Shown here piece after piece: positions 26,586 through 35,186 of a stretch of 63,274 nucleotides of DNA. Both the position numbers and the translations under genes were made by a program. The stretch's first letter is position 1, and each line of letters begins with the position of its first letter. This stretch comes from Flavobacterium sp. (GTDB lineage: Bacteria; Bacteroidota; Bacteroidia; Flavobacteriales; Flavobacteriaceae), in assembly GCA_024644655.1 (NCBI GenBank), contig JAHEHJ010000010.1:1-63274 (forward strand), written 5' to 3'. The notes under the pieces were generated by a model. It was given only the letters and a program-made list of their open reading frames with translations, ran no database searches and was not told where the DNA came from.

Positions 26586-28088
26586 ATGAAACAAAGAATA
26601 AAATTTATGATGATTGCTGCAGTAGCTGGATTGACTGTGGCGTCTTGTAGTACTGATTTTCTTGAAGTGCAACCAGAGGGATTACCACTTGAAGCGAATT
26701 ATTACAGAAATGAAACAGAAGCAAAAGCAGGTTTAATAGCTGTTTACGATTTGATGAGAAAAAATTCGGGCGGATTTGAAAACATGATTACTATGTTTAA
26801 TGCGGGTTCTGATGATCAATTTGCAGGAGGAGGAAGTTCTTCAGATGGAGCAGGTATCCAATCTTTTTCTAATTACTCAATCAATACCAATACTATGCCA
26901 GATAGTTTTTGGAGTGATTATTACAGAGGAATTTTTAGAGCTAATGTGTTGTTGGAAAAATTATCAGCTGTTCCAATGGATGATGCGGTAAGAGCGCGTT
27001 ATGCTGCAGAAACTAAAGCACTAAGAGCTTATTACTATTTCAATTTAGTGCGTATGTTTAAAAACATACCATTAATATTATCTCCATTGACTGCTTCAGA
27101 ATTTTACAGTGTGACTCAAGCCAATCCAAATGATGTGTATGCTCAAATTGAAAAAGATTTGACAGAAGCCATTGTTGATTTGCCAAATACGGTAGTAGCC
27201 TCTTCAGACGGAGGTCGTTTTACTAAAGGAGCTGCACAAGCTGTTTTAGGTAAAGTGTATTTATATGAAGGTAAAAACGCATTAGCTGCTGCACAATTTT
27301 TTGAAGTAAATGGTACTCCTGGAGGAACAAGTCAATATGGTAATCATTTACTAACTAACTATGCAGATTTATGGAATACTTCTAATCAATTCAATGCAGA
27401 ATCAATATTAGAAGTTTCTCATTCAAGCCAAAAATCGTATTGGGGTATTTGGGGAGGAAATGAAGACGAAGGAAATACAGTTTGTGTAATGGCAGGACCA
27501 AGAAATTATTTAAAAATTGATGGTTCAGCACCCGATTTACCTTCTGGATGGAGTTTTAATGTATTTACAGATGAGTTCTATACGTTTATGCAAGGTGATC
27601 CTAGATTTAGTGCTACTGTATTGGATTTAAAAGCCTTAAAACAAGGTGGACATGCCGATTATATTGGAGGGTACCAAGATACAGGTTACTTCTTGAATAA
27701 ATTTATCCCAAGACAAACAGATGTATATTCTGGTGGAGGTGATGCCGTTTTAAATTACAGCCAAAACAGTTATGCTATTCGTTTAGCAGATACCTACTTG
27801 ATGGAAGCAGAAGCTTTAGGTGGAACTGGTTCAAGAGCTCAAGCGTTGTTAGATGCAGTTCGTCTTAGAGCTGGTTTAACAGCAGTACCTGTTACTTTGG
27901 CTGCAATTAAAGATGAAAGAAGAAGAGAATTGGCTGGAGAAGGTCACAGATGGTTTGACTTAGTACGTTGGGGAGATGCTCCAACTAAATTGGCTAGCAG
28001 AGGATTTGTGGCGGGTAAAAATGAAATTTTACCTATCCCAACAAGAGAATTACAAGGTACACAACTTGTTCAAAATCCTGGTTATTAA
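26586..28088 (+). CDS. SusD/RagB-like surface glycan-binding lipoprotein
   Basis: The 500-residue lipoprotein (lipobox TVASCS) has the SusD N-terminal repeat region (EANYYRNETEAKAGLIAVYDLM), tetratricopeptide-like helices (KALRAYYYFNLVRMFKNIPLI) and the C-terminal signature RRRELAGEGHRWFDLVRWGDA. It caps SusC at the cell surface and binds the glycan. It is 10 bp downstream of susC and 14 bp from the next lipoprotein gene. Confidence 0.97.
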   Translation: MKQRIKFMMIAAVAGLTVASCSTDFLEVQPEGLPLEANYYRNETEAKAGLIAVYDLMRKNSGGFENMITMFNAGSDDQFAGGGSSSDGAGIQSFSNYSINTNTMPDSFWSDYYRGIFRANVLLEKLSAVPMDDAVRARYAAETKALRAYYYFNLVRMFKNIPLILSPLTASEFYSVTQANPNDVYAQIEKDLTEAIVDLPNTVVASSDGGRFTKGAAQAVLGKVYLYEGKNALAAAQFFEVNGTPGGTSQYGNHLLTNYADLWNTSNQFNAESILEVSHSSQKSYWGIWGGNEDEGNTVCVMAGPRNYLKIDGSAPDLPSGWSFNVFTDEFYTFMQGDPRFSATVLDLKALKQGGHADYIGGYQDTGYFLNKFIPRQTDVYSGGGDAVLNYSQNSYAIRLADTYLMEAEALGGTGSRAQALLDAVRLRAGLTAVPVTLAAIKDERRRELAGEGHRWFDLVRWGDAPTKLASRGFVAGKNEILPIPTRELQGTQLVQNPGY

Positions 28089-28102
28089 TAAAATAAAAAC
28101 AT

Positions 28103-29215
28103 ATGAAAAAAGTAATTTTAAGTTTAGCACTATTTTCGTTACTGTTTGCAGCTAGTTGTAGTACACCAGATGGAATTGATTCTGATGTATCTTCAATAAA
28201 CTCTGCAGTAGCAGGAAATTTCAATAAAATATTTGATATTAGTACGGATAATTCTGGATTAGTTAAAATAACTCCAATTGGAGAAGGTATTTCTAAGTCA
28301 ACAGTAGCATTCGGACATGGAACAGCAGATCCTGTAACAGTGAATCCTGGATCAACAGTATCTCATAATTATCCAGAAGGAAATTATACAGTTACTATCA
28401 ATTCTTATGATATTGCAGGAAAAGAAACTACGAATACCTATCCATTAACTATTTTGTATGTAGCACCAACAGATGTTAATGTATCTCAAAATTTTGCAGG
28501 TACAACTTTAACGTTGACTGCCACTGCAACCAATGCGAATGGATTTACAGTTCTTTGGGGTGATGGTGGTGTTAATGAAATTCCAGCTTCTATGACTGGT
28601 ACATTGGGTGGTACATTTACTGTTCCAGCACACACGTATGCTCCTGGAGTATATACATTAACTGTAAAAGCTTTGAGCGGTGGAGCAGCTACTACAACGG
28701 TAACTTTTCCTATAACAGTTTTTGCACCTTATAGTTTACCTATTACTTATGAAAGTGCTATTCAAAATTATGGAATTGGTGGAACTTTTGGTGGGGTAAA
28801 TGTATCGACAGTTGTGAATCCATTTCCTGGAGGAATCAATACGAGCGCTCATGTTTGGAAATACATTAAAACAGTAGGTGCAGCTTCATGGAGTGGTACT
28901 TGGACTCCGCTTTCTACACCTAATGGTACTCCAATTAATACTGCAAATGGAAACAAAATCAAAGTTATGGTGTATTCAACAGAAGTTGGTAAAATGCTTA
29001 ATGTTGAATTAGAGCAGGGAAGTAATGGAGTGTCTAATAAAGTTCTTAAAGTAGCTTCTACTGTTGCGAACCAATGGGAAGAATTAGTGTTCGACTTTGG
29101 AACATATGGAATACCTTCAGGTACGACTTTCAATCAATTAGTATTCCGTTATAATGATTCAAGTGACGGAGTAGGTGAGGTTATTTATATAGATAATGTT
29201 ACACAATCAAATTAA
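28103..29215 (+). CDS. Surface lipoprotein with PKD-like domains (SusE/SGBP type)
   Basis: The 370-residue protein has lipobox LLFAASCS (Cys20). Two immunoglobulin-like PKD-type domains lie at about 40-120 (TVAFGHGTADPVTVNPGSTV…YTVTINSYD) and 122-205 (LTATATNANGFTVLWGDGG). A C-terminal beta-sandwich with aromatic residues (VWKYIKTVGAASWSGTWTPL…IYIDNVTQ) is probably a carbohydrate-binding module. Its place directly after susD fits a surface glycan-binding protein for the same polymer. Confidence 0.8.
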   Translation: MKKVILSLALFSLLFAASCSTPDGIDSDVSSINSAVAGNFNKIFDISTDNSGLVKITPIGEGISKSTVAFGHGTADPVTVNPGSTVSHNYPEGNYTVTINSYDIAGKETTNTYPLTILYVAPTDVNVSQNFAGTTLTLTATATNANGFTVLWGDGGVNEIPASMTGTLGGTFTVPAHTYAPGVYTLTVKALSGGAATTTVTFPITVFAPYSLPITYESAIQNYGIGGTFGGVNVSTVVNPFPGGINTSAHVWKYIKTVGAASWSGTWTPLSTPNGTPINTANGNKIKVMVYSTEVGKMLNVELEQGSNGVSNKVLKVASTVANQWEELVFDFGTYGIPSGTTFNQLVFRYNDSSDGVGEVIYIDNVTQSN

Positions 29216-29224
29216 TAAAAAGAT

Positions 29225-30199
29225 ATGAAAAACAATTTTAAATATTTATCTGTTTGTTTTCTTGCTGTATCTGCCTTATTTGTAGGTTGTCAGAAAGAAG
29301 ATTATTCATTAGGCGATTTAACAACTCCAACGGGTATTGTTATTGAAACTTCAATTGTAGGTCAAAATGTAGCTAATCCTAATGGAGATGGTTCTGGTTT
29401 AGTAGATATCAATGTGAAAGCTTCAGAAGCTTTAGCCTTTAAAATAGGGTATAATGATGTGACTAATTTAACTACACCTCCTGAAATGACTAGTATTACA
29501 AGTACAATCGAAAACGGATTACGTACTGCTAGTGTTTCTAAAAAATTCACAAGTTTAGGATTACATACCTACCGAATTACAATAGTGGCTTATGGAAGAG
29601 GAGGAACTTCAAGTACTTTAACAAAAGATATTGATGTAGTAAGTAATTTTGCTCCTGACCCATCTATTGTTGCTAATTTAACCAACGGAACATCTAAATC
29701 TTGGATAGTTGATAAAAGTGTTCCTGGACATTTTGGTGTAGGACCATGGAGTGGTGAAATTAGTCCTGTATGGTGGTCAGCGGGTATTAATGAGAAAGAA
29801 GCATGTTGTCCATGTTTTTACACTGCTACTTTTACTTTTGTGAAAAATTCAGCTTCCAATACCTATTCGTTGGATGTTGCAACTCCATCTGGAGCTTTCA
29901 CAAAAACAGGATCTTTAGCTTCTATTCCTGGAATTCCAGGTTCAGGCGATGAAGGTTGTTATAGCTATGGAGGAGGTACATCTTCATTTACCTTTATACC
30001 TTCAAGTACTGGAATTGCGGCAAGTGCTCCTTCTACTCAAACGAGTATATTATTAGGAGGTACTACAACTTTTATAGGTTACGGTTCATTACAAAAAGAA
30101 TATGAAATTATGGTGATTTCATCAAATTATATGTACTTAAGAGTTCAAGGAACTGAAACAGGAAATGCTTGGTATTTAAAATTAAAACCAGCACCATAA
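29225..30199 (+). CDS. Surface glycan-binding lipoprotein of unknown fold
   Basis: The 324-residue lipoprotein has lipobox ALFVGC (Cys22). The N-terminal domain (about 35-140) has the pattern TPTGIVIETSIVGQN…NPNGDGSGLVDI, shared with the GH16 lipoprotein downstream. The C-terminal half starts NGTSKSWIVDKSVPGHFG and has many Trp, Tyr and three close Cys (EACCPCFY), suggesting a sugar-binding surface. No catalytic motif is seen. It ends 9 bp before a strong terminator. Confidence 0.75.
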   Translation: MKNNFKYLSVCFLAVSALFVGCQKEDYSLGDLTTPTGIVIETSIVGQNVANPNGDGSGLVDINVKASEALAFKIGYNDVTNLTTPPEMTSITSTIENGLRTASVSKKFTSLGLHTYRITIVAYGRGGTSSTLTKDIDVVSNFAPDPSIVANLTNGTSKSWIVDKSVPGHFGVGPWSGEISPVWWSAGINEKEACCPCFYTATFTFVKNSASNTYSLDVATPSGAFTKTGSLASIPGIPGSGDEGCYSYGGGTSSFTFIPSSTGIAASAPSTQTSILLGGTTTFIGYGSLQKEYEIMVISSNYMYLRVQGTETGNAWYLKLKPAP

Positions 30200-30207
30200 A
30201 TTTATTT

Positions 30208-30240
30208 TGCCACAGGGAGAAATCCCTGTGGCATTTTTTT
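30208..30240 (+). terminator. Terminator inside the PUL
   Basis: An 11-bp perfect stem (30208-30218 with 30223-30233, TGCCACAGGGA) with a GAAA loop and seven T. It separates the susCD/lipoprotein block from the enzyme block, so the latter is either driven by its own promoter or by read-through. Confidence 0.85.
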
Positions 30241-30263
30241 ATATTAATTAAACTATATCCATT

Positions 30264-31340
30264 TTGAAAAATAATGTGTCACTTAAAGGAATTCGAATTC
30301 TATCAAGTTGCTTTGTTTTACTTGTCTTAATTTCATTTGTTAATTGCAGTAGTGGTGGTAGCGATAGCGCAAGTACTTCTACTCCAACTAATTTAATTGT
30401 AAATACAGATGTCGTAGGAACTTCAGCATCAAACCCAAATGGGGATGGAACTGGTGTTGTGAATTTTAGTGTCTCGGCAGTAAATGCCACATCCTATAAA
30501 ATTCTTATAGGAGCCGAAACTATAAATTCAACTACTGGTATTTTTAGTTATACGTTTTCGCAAATGGGAACCAATCAATATACAATATATGTTTCGGCAT
30601 ATAATGGTACTCAATTTATTTCAACATCAAAAGTTATCTCTGTATACGTAATTCCGACCTTAGCTTGGTCTGATGAGTTTTCAGTAGATGGAGCCCCAGA
30701 TAGTTCTAAATGGAGCTATGAAACTGGAGCCGGTGGATGGGGTAATAATGAATTGCAATATTATACGGATAGACCAGAAAATGTTATAGTTCAGAATGGA
30801 TTATTAAAAATTAATCTTATAAAAGAATCCTATAATGGTAGTCCATACACTTCGGCTAGAATTGTTACTAAAAATAAATACTCTATCCAATATGGAAGAG
30901 TTGATATTAGAGCAAAATTGCCTGCAGGTGGTGGTACATGGCCAGCATTATGGATGTTAGGTAATGATATAAGTACATCAGGATGGCCTGCTTGTGGAGA
31001 AATTGATATAATGGAACACGTAGGTAATAATTTAAATAAAATATATGGCTCATTGCACCATCCAGGACATTCTGGAGCCAATCCAGATGGAGGTACAGTT
31101 ACCATAGCAAACGCAACAACCGAATTTCATGTTTACTCCGTTGAATGGAATGCTACTACTATTAAATTTTATGTGGATAATATCGTATATTATACATTTA
31201 ATAATAGTAGTAGTGTGCCTTTCAACAAACCTTTTTTCTTTATCTTCAATTGTGCAATGGGTGGGAATTTTGGGGGCAATGTTGATCCTAATTTCACGAA
31301 TGCATCTCTTGAAGTTGATTATGTTCATGTTTATCATTAA
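30264..31340 (+). CDS. GH16 endo-beta-1,3-glucanase lipoprotein with N-terminal PKD-like domain
   Basis: The protein starts at TTG 30264 (358 residues); this keeps the lipoprotein signal (SFVNCSSGG). An N-terminal domain homologous to that of the previous lipoprotein (TPTNLIVNTDVVG…NPNGDGTGVV) is followed by a GH16 domain (about 130-358: WSDEFSVDGAPDSSKWSYETG). Catalytic residues lie in GEIDIMEHV: nucleophile E246, D248, acid/base E251. Such enzymes cut laminarin-type beta-1,3-glucans at the cell surface. It starts the enzyme block, right after the internal terminator. Confidence 0.93.
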   Translation: MKNNVSLKGIRILSSCFVLLVLISFVNCSSGGSDSASTSTPTNLIVNTDVVGTSASNPNGDGTGVVNFSVSAVNATSYKILIGAETINSTTGIFSYTFSQMGTNQYTIYVSAYNGTQFISTSKVISVYVIPTLAWSDEFSVDGAPDSSKWSYETGAGGWGNNELQYYTDRPENVIVQNGLLKINLIKESYNGSPYTSARIVTKNKYSIQYGRVDIRAKLPAGGGTWPALWMLGNDISTSGWPACGEIDIMEHVGNNLNKIYGSLHHPGHSGANPDGGTVTIANATTEFHVYSVEWNATTIKFYVDNIVYYTFNNSSSVPFNKPFFFIFNCAMGGNFGGNVDPNFTNASLEVDYVHVYH

Positions 31341-31368
31341 TATTTTGTTTAGGTTAGTAAATCCAGTA

Positions 31369-31400
31369 TTAGCTTCTATTTATAAATTAATAGAAGCTAA
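31369..31400 (+). promoter_or_regulatory. Hairpin between GH16 and the phosphatase-fold gene
   Basis: A 12-bp perfect inverted repeat (31369-31380 with 31389-31400, core AGCTTCTATT) with an 8-nt loop. It has no T run after it. It may be an mRNA processing or translation-control element ahead of the next start codon. Confidence 0.5.
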
Positions 31401-31401
31401 G

Positions 31402-32268
31402 TTGGATTTCTTATTTCATTTCGAAGGAATCAAGAAAAGTGTTTTTGCATTTCTGGTTTTGAATTTACTCTCGCTATCAAGCAGAGGACAAACAGTAACT
31501 ATAATGACCTACAATATACGTCTTGATGTTGCCGTGGATGGAGAAAATCAATGGAGCAATAGGAAAGACTATTTTACGGGTCAAATTCAATTTTATGAGC
31601 CTGATATATTTGGAATTCAGGAAGCTATGCCACATCAAGTATTGGATATATCTCAAACTTTAGGAGCGTATGCTTTTGTAGGTATCGGAAGAGAAGGTAT
31701 AGGTAAAGGAGAATCGTCTAATATATTTTATAAAAAAGAACGATTTAAAGTGAATCAAGAAGGGACTTTTTGGTTGTCAGAAACTCCCGAAACCGTTTCA
31801 AAAGGATGGGATGCAGCTTGCAATCGTGTTTGTACCTATGCGTTAATGACAGATATACTAACCCATAAAATGTTTTGGGTGTTTAATACACACTTAGATC
31901 ATATGGGTGAAATGGCTAGAACAAAAGGTATCGAATTGATTCTTGCAAAAATGAAACAATTAAATACAAAAATGTACCCTATCGTATTGACAGGTGATTT
32001 TAATTCAGAACCCACAACAGAACGAATTATTCAATTGAAACGTGTTATGGACGATTGTAGAAGTATTTCAAAATCAAAACCATTTGGTCCCTCGGGAACC
32101 TTTAATGGTTTTAAACACGATCAACCTGTGACCGAATTGATAGATTATATTTTTATGTCTAAAGACAGTTTTTTTAAGGTTACAAAATATGCCATATTGA
32201 GTGATTCTAAAGATTTGAAATATCCTTCAGACCATTTGCCTGTATGGGTTCAACTTAATTATAAATAA
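31402..32268 (+). CDS. Secreted endonuclease/exonuclease/phosphatase-fold protein
   Basis: A secreted EEP-superfamily protein (about 288 residues) with TIMTYNIRLDVAVDGENQWSNRK, the metal-binding Glu in FGIQEAMPHQ, NTHLDHMGE, LTGDFNSEP and SDHLPVWVQL. Members hydrolyse phosphodiesters or phosphate esters; several PULs carry one of unknown role. The frame has no ATG at the natural place. Homology suggests starting at ATC 31429 (IKKSVFAFLVLNLLSLSSRGQ would be a normal signal peptide); TTG 31402 is the nearest standard start, and ATG 31321 would overlap GH16. The start is therefore uncertain. Confidence 0.8.
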   Translation: MDFLFHFEGIKKSVFAFLVLNLLSLSSRGQTVTIMTYNIRLDVAVDGENQWSNRKDYFTGQIQFYEPDIFGIQEAMPHQVLDISQTLGAYAFVGIGREGIGKGESSNIFYKKERFKVNQEGTFWLSETPETVSKGWDAACNRVCTYALMTDILTHKMFWVFNTHLDHMGEMARTKGIELILAKMKQLNTKMYPIVLTGDFNSEPTTERIIQLKRVMDDCRSISKSKPFGPSGTFNGFKHDQPVTELIDYIFMSKDSFFKVTKYAILSDSKDLKYPSDHLPVWVQLNYK

Positions 32269-33711
32269 ATGCTACAACTCAGAAATATTCGATCTTTTAT
32301 AATAGCAACGCTTTTAGGTGTGCTCACAGGTTGTGCTCAATCATCAGATAGTTCTTCTTCAAATCCTAATCCTATACCTGTGACCAATGATGTAGATTTC
32401 TGGTTGACTAAAGGAAATGGTACTGTAAAACTTGAAAAGCAATCTACCATTTTAGGATTTAATACTGCCTATAATATTTATTCTAATATAGAAGTGGATG
32501 ATACTCAAATGTATCAAAGTGTTGATGGTTTTGGTTTTACATTAACTGGGGGAAGTGCACAAGCTATTAATCAATTAGCGGTTTCTAAAAAGCAGGATGT
32601 ATTGCAAGAGCTGTTTGGAACGAATAGTAATTCTATATCAATCAATTATTTGCGTATTAGTATAGGAGCGTCTGATTTGAACAGCAGTGTGTTCTCTTAT
32701 GATGATATGCCAACAGGTCAAACAGATGTGAATTTAACAAATTTTAGTTTGACCCCAGATGCACAATTGATACAATTGATTAAAGATATATTAGCAATTA
32801 ATCCATCTATTAAAATTATGGCCGCTCCATGGTCACCACCCGTATGGATGAAAGATAATGCTAGTTCAATAGGAGGTAGTTTACAAACGCAATATTATGG
32901 TGTTTATGCTAATTATTTTGTAAAGTATATTCAAATGATGCAACAAGAGGGAATACATATTGATGCGATTACGCCTCAAAATGAACCTTTGCATCCTGGG
33001 AATAATCCGAGTATGTTGATGCTTGCTCCCCAACAAGCCGATTTTATTAAAAATTATTTAGGACCTGCATTTCAAGTTGCAGGGTTAACAACTAAAATAG
33101 TGGTTTACGATCACAATTGTGATAAGCCAGAATATCCAATAACCGTCTTATCAGATAGTGCTGCAAACCCCTTTATTGATGGTTCGGCATTTCATTTGTA
33201 TGCTGGAGATGTGTCTGCATTAACCACTGTTCATAATGCCTTTCCTAATAAAAACATCTATTTTACGGAGCAGTATACTGCTTCTTCAGGTTCTTTTGAT
33301 GGTGATTTAAAATGGCATATTAAAAATGTAGTTATAGGAAGTATGCGGAATTGGAGTAAAACAGCTTTAGAATGGAATTTAGCTAATGATGCTTCCTATG
33401 GCCCTCATACGGATGGTGGTTGTACCACTTGCAAAGGCGCAATTACCATAACCGGTAGTTTTAGTTTAGAGCGAAATGTGGGTTATTATATTATAGCACA
33501 TGCTTCCAAATTTGTGCCGTCGGGCTCTGTTAGAATAGCGTCTACTCAAACAAGTGCCATAAATACGGTAGCTTTTAAAACCCCTTTAGGCAAAAAAATA
33601 TTAATTGCAGAAAACGATAGTGCAACACCTTCGGTGTTTAATATAAAATATAATGGTAAATGGGTGGCTGTTTCTTTGGAGGCTGGTGCTGTAGGTACAT
33701 TCATTTGGTAA
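32269..33711 (+). CDS. GH30 glycosidase lipoprotein (endo-beta-1,6-glucanase type)
   Basis: The 480-residue lipoprotein (lipobox LTGCAQ) has a GH30 TIM barrel with flanking beta-sandwich. The catalytic acid/base is E239 in ITPQNEPLHP and the nucleophile E334 in IYFTEQY; the family motif MAAPWSPPVWMKDN is clear. GH30 of this branch, in laminarin or fungal-wall loci, cleaves beta-1,6-glucosyl bonds. It abuts the previous stop directly and is followed 16 bp later by a second GH30. Confidence 0.93.
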   Translation: MLQLRNIRSFIIATLLGVLTGCAQSSDSSSSNPNPIPVTNDVDFWLTKGNGTVKLEKQSTILGFNTAYNIYSNIEVDDTQMYQSVDGFGFTLTGGSAQAINQLAVSKKQDVLQELFGTNSNSISINYLRISIGASDLNSSVFSYDDMPTGQTDVNLTNFSLTPDAQLIQLIKDILAINPSIKIMAAPWSPPVWMKDNASSIGGSLQTQYYGVYANYFVKYIQMMQQEGIHIDAITPQNEPLHPGNNPSMLMLAPQQADFIKNYLGPAFQVAGLTTKIVVYDHNCDKPEYPITVLSDSAANPFIDGSAFHLYAGDVSALTTVHNAFPNKNIYFTEQYTASSGSFDGDLKWHIKNVVIGSMRNWSKTALEWNLANDASYGPHTDGGCTTCKGAITITGSFSLERNVGYYIIAHASKFVPSGSVRIASTQTSAINTVAFKTPLGKKILIAENDSATPSVFNIKYNGKWVAVSLEAGAVGTFIW

Positions 33712-33727
33712 ATAAATAAAAAATATA

Positions 33728-35182
33728 ATGAAAAAAGTAACAATACTCTTGTTTGTGGTATGTTTTTCAATTCAAGCACAACATAAAGCTAAAGGGAAAA
33801 CAACTCCATTTTCAACCCATTCTAAAACAGTAACCGTATATACTAGTGCAGATAGTACTAATTTGAGATTAACCAAAACCGATGAATTATCGTTTCGTGA
33901 ATTAAAACAACCTTTAGAAACTCAAATTTGTGTTTTTGTAAATCCAGCTAAAAGTTATCAAACTTTTTTAGGAATTGGAGGAGCTGTCACTGATGCAAGC
34001 GCTGAAGTATTTGCTAAATTATCTCCTAGTAAGCAACAAGAATTATTGGATTCTTATTATTCAAGAGATAAAGGGATAGGATATACTGTACTTCGGACTA
34101 ATATGAATAGTTGTGATTTTAGTTCTGATAGTTATACTTATGTTAATGAAGGTGATAAAGAATTGAACTCTTTTTCGATAGAACACGATACAAAATATAA
34201 AATTCCATTACTAAAAAAAGCTATGGCAACTATTGGGACAAATGCGATACTGTATTTCAGTCCTTGGTCACCACCCTCATTTATGAAAGATAATGGAGAA
34301 ATGCTACATGGAGGAAAATTAAAGCCAGATTTTCGTCAGTCTTGGGCCAATTATTATGTGAAGTATATCAATGCTTTACAAAAGGAAGGTCTTCCTGTAT
34401 GGGGATTAACTATACAAAACGAGCCCATGGCCAATCAAAGATGGGAGTCTTGTATTTTTACTGCTGAGGATGAACGTGATTTTCTTAAAAATTATTTAGG
34501 GCCAACATTGAAGAAGGCAGGGTATGGAGATAAAAAAATTACAGTTTGGGATCATAATAGAGATTTATTGGTTCAAAGAGTTACAACCATTTTAGAAGAT
34601 CAAGAAGCCTATAAATATGTTTGGGGAATTGGTTTTCATTGGTATGAAACGTGGAGTGGAAGTACCCCTATGTATGAAAATGTGGGAAAAGTAAATGCAA
34701 TGTATCCTTCTAAAAATTTATTTTTTACAGAAGGGTGTATAGAAAAATTTGATTCAGCTAAATACCAATTATGGAGTAATGGACAACGTTATGGTAAATC
34801 AATGATTAATGATTTTAATAATGGCACAGTGGGATGGACGGATTGGAATATTTTATTAGACCAAAATGGTGGTCCAAATCATGTGCAAAATTTTTGTTTT
34901 GCACCCATTCATGCTGATATGAATACTGGAGAATTGATTTATACTCCTAGTTATTATTTTATTGGTCATTTTTCAAAGTTTATTACAAAAGGAGCAAAAC
35001 GTGTTAGTAGTGCTGCAAGCAGAAGTCAGTTATTAACTACTTCATTTAAGAATTCTGATGGTTCTATGGTTACGGTTGTCATGAATCAAAGTAATATGAA
35101 AATTTCGTATAATTTATGTATTGGTAATTCAGCAACAGAAGTTATTATTTTGCCAAATGCAATTCAAACATTAGTATATTAA
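33728..35182 (+). CDS. GH30 glycosidase (second copy, secreted)
   Basis: The 484-residue protein has a signal peptide (MKKVTILLFVVCFSIQAQ) and no lipobox, so it is likely periplasmic. The acid/base is E232 in LTIQNEPMANQRWESC and the nucleophile E335 in LFFTEGC; YFSPWSPPSFMKDNGEM matches its neighbour. It differs strongly from the adjacent GH30, so the pair is an old duplication or comes from two subfamilies. A likely role is trimming beta-1,6-linked gluco-oligosaccharides. Confidence 0.92.
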   Translation: MKKVTILLFVVCFSIQAQHKAKGKTTPFSTHSKTVTVYTSADSTNLRLTKTDELSFRELKQPLETQICVFVNPAKSYQTFLGIGGAVTDASAEVFAKLSPSKQQELLDSYYSRDKGIGYTVLRTNMNSCDFSSDSYTYVNEGDKELNSFSIEHDTKYKIPLLKKAMATIGTNAILYFSPWSPPSFMKDNGEMLHGGKLKPDFRQSWANYYVKYINALQKEGLPVWGLTIQNEPMANQRWESCIFTAEDERDFLKNYLGPTLKKAGYGDKKITVWDHNRDLLVQRVTTILEDQEAYKYVWGIGFHWYETWSGSTPMYENVGKVNAMYPSKNLFFTEGCIEKFDSAKYQLWSNGQRYGKSMINDFNNGTVGWTDWNILLDQNGGPNHVQNFCFAPIHADMNTGELIYTPSYYFIGHFSKFITKGAKRVSSAASRSQLLTTSFKNSDGSMVTVVMNQSNMKISYNLCIGNSATEVIILPNAIQTLVY

Positions 35183-35186
35183 CTAT

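Noticed and set aside
31129..31428. Long N-terminal extension of the EEP-fold gene
   Set aside because: It overlaps the 3' end of GH16 in another frame and reads as hydrophobic shadow sequence; a proper signal peptide starts only at about 31429.
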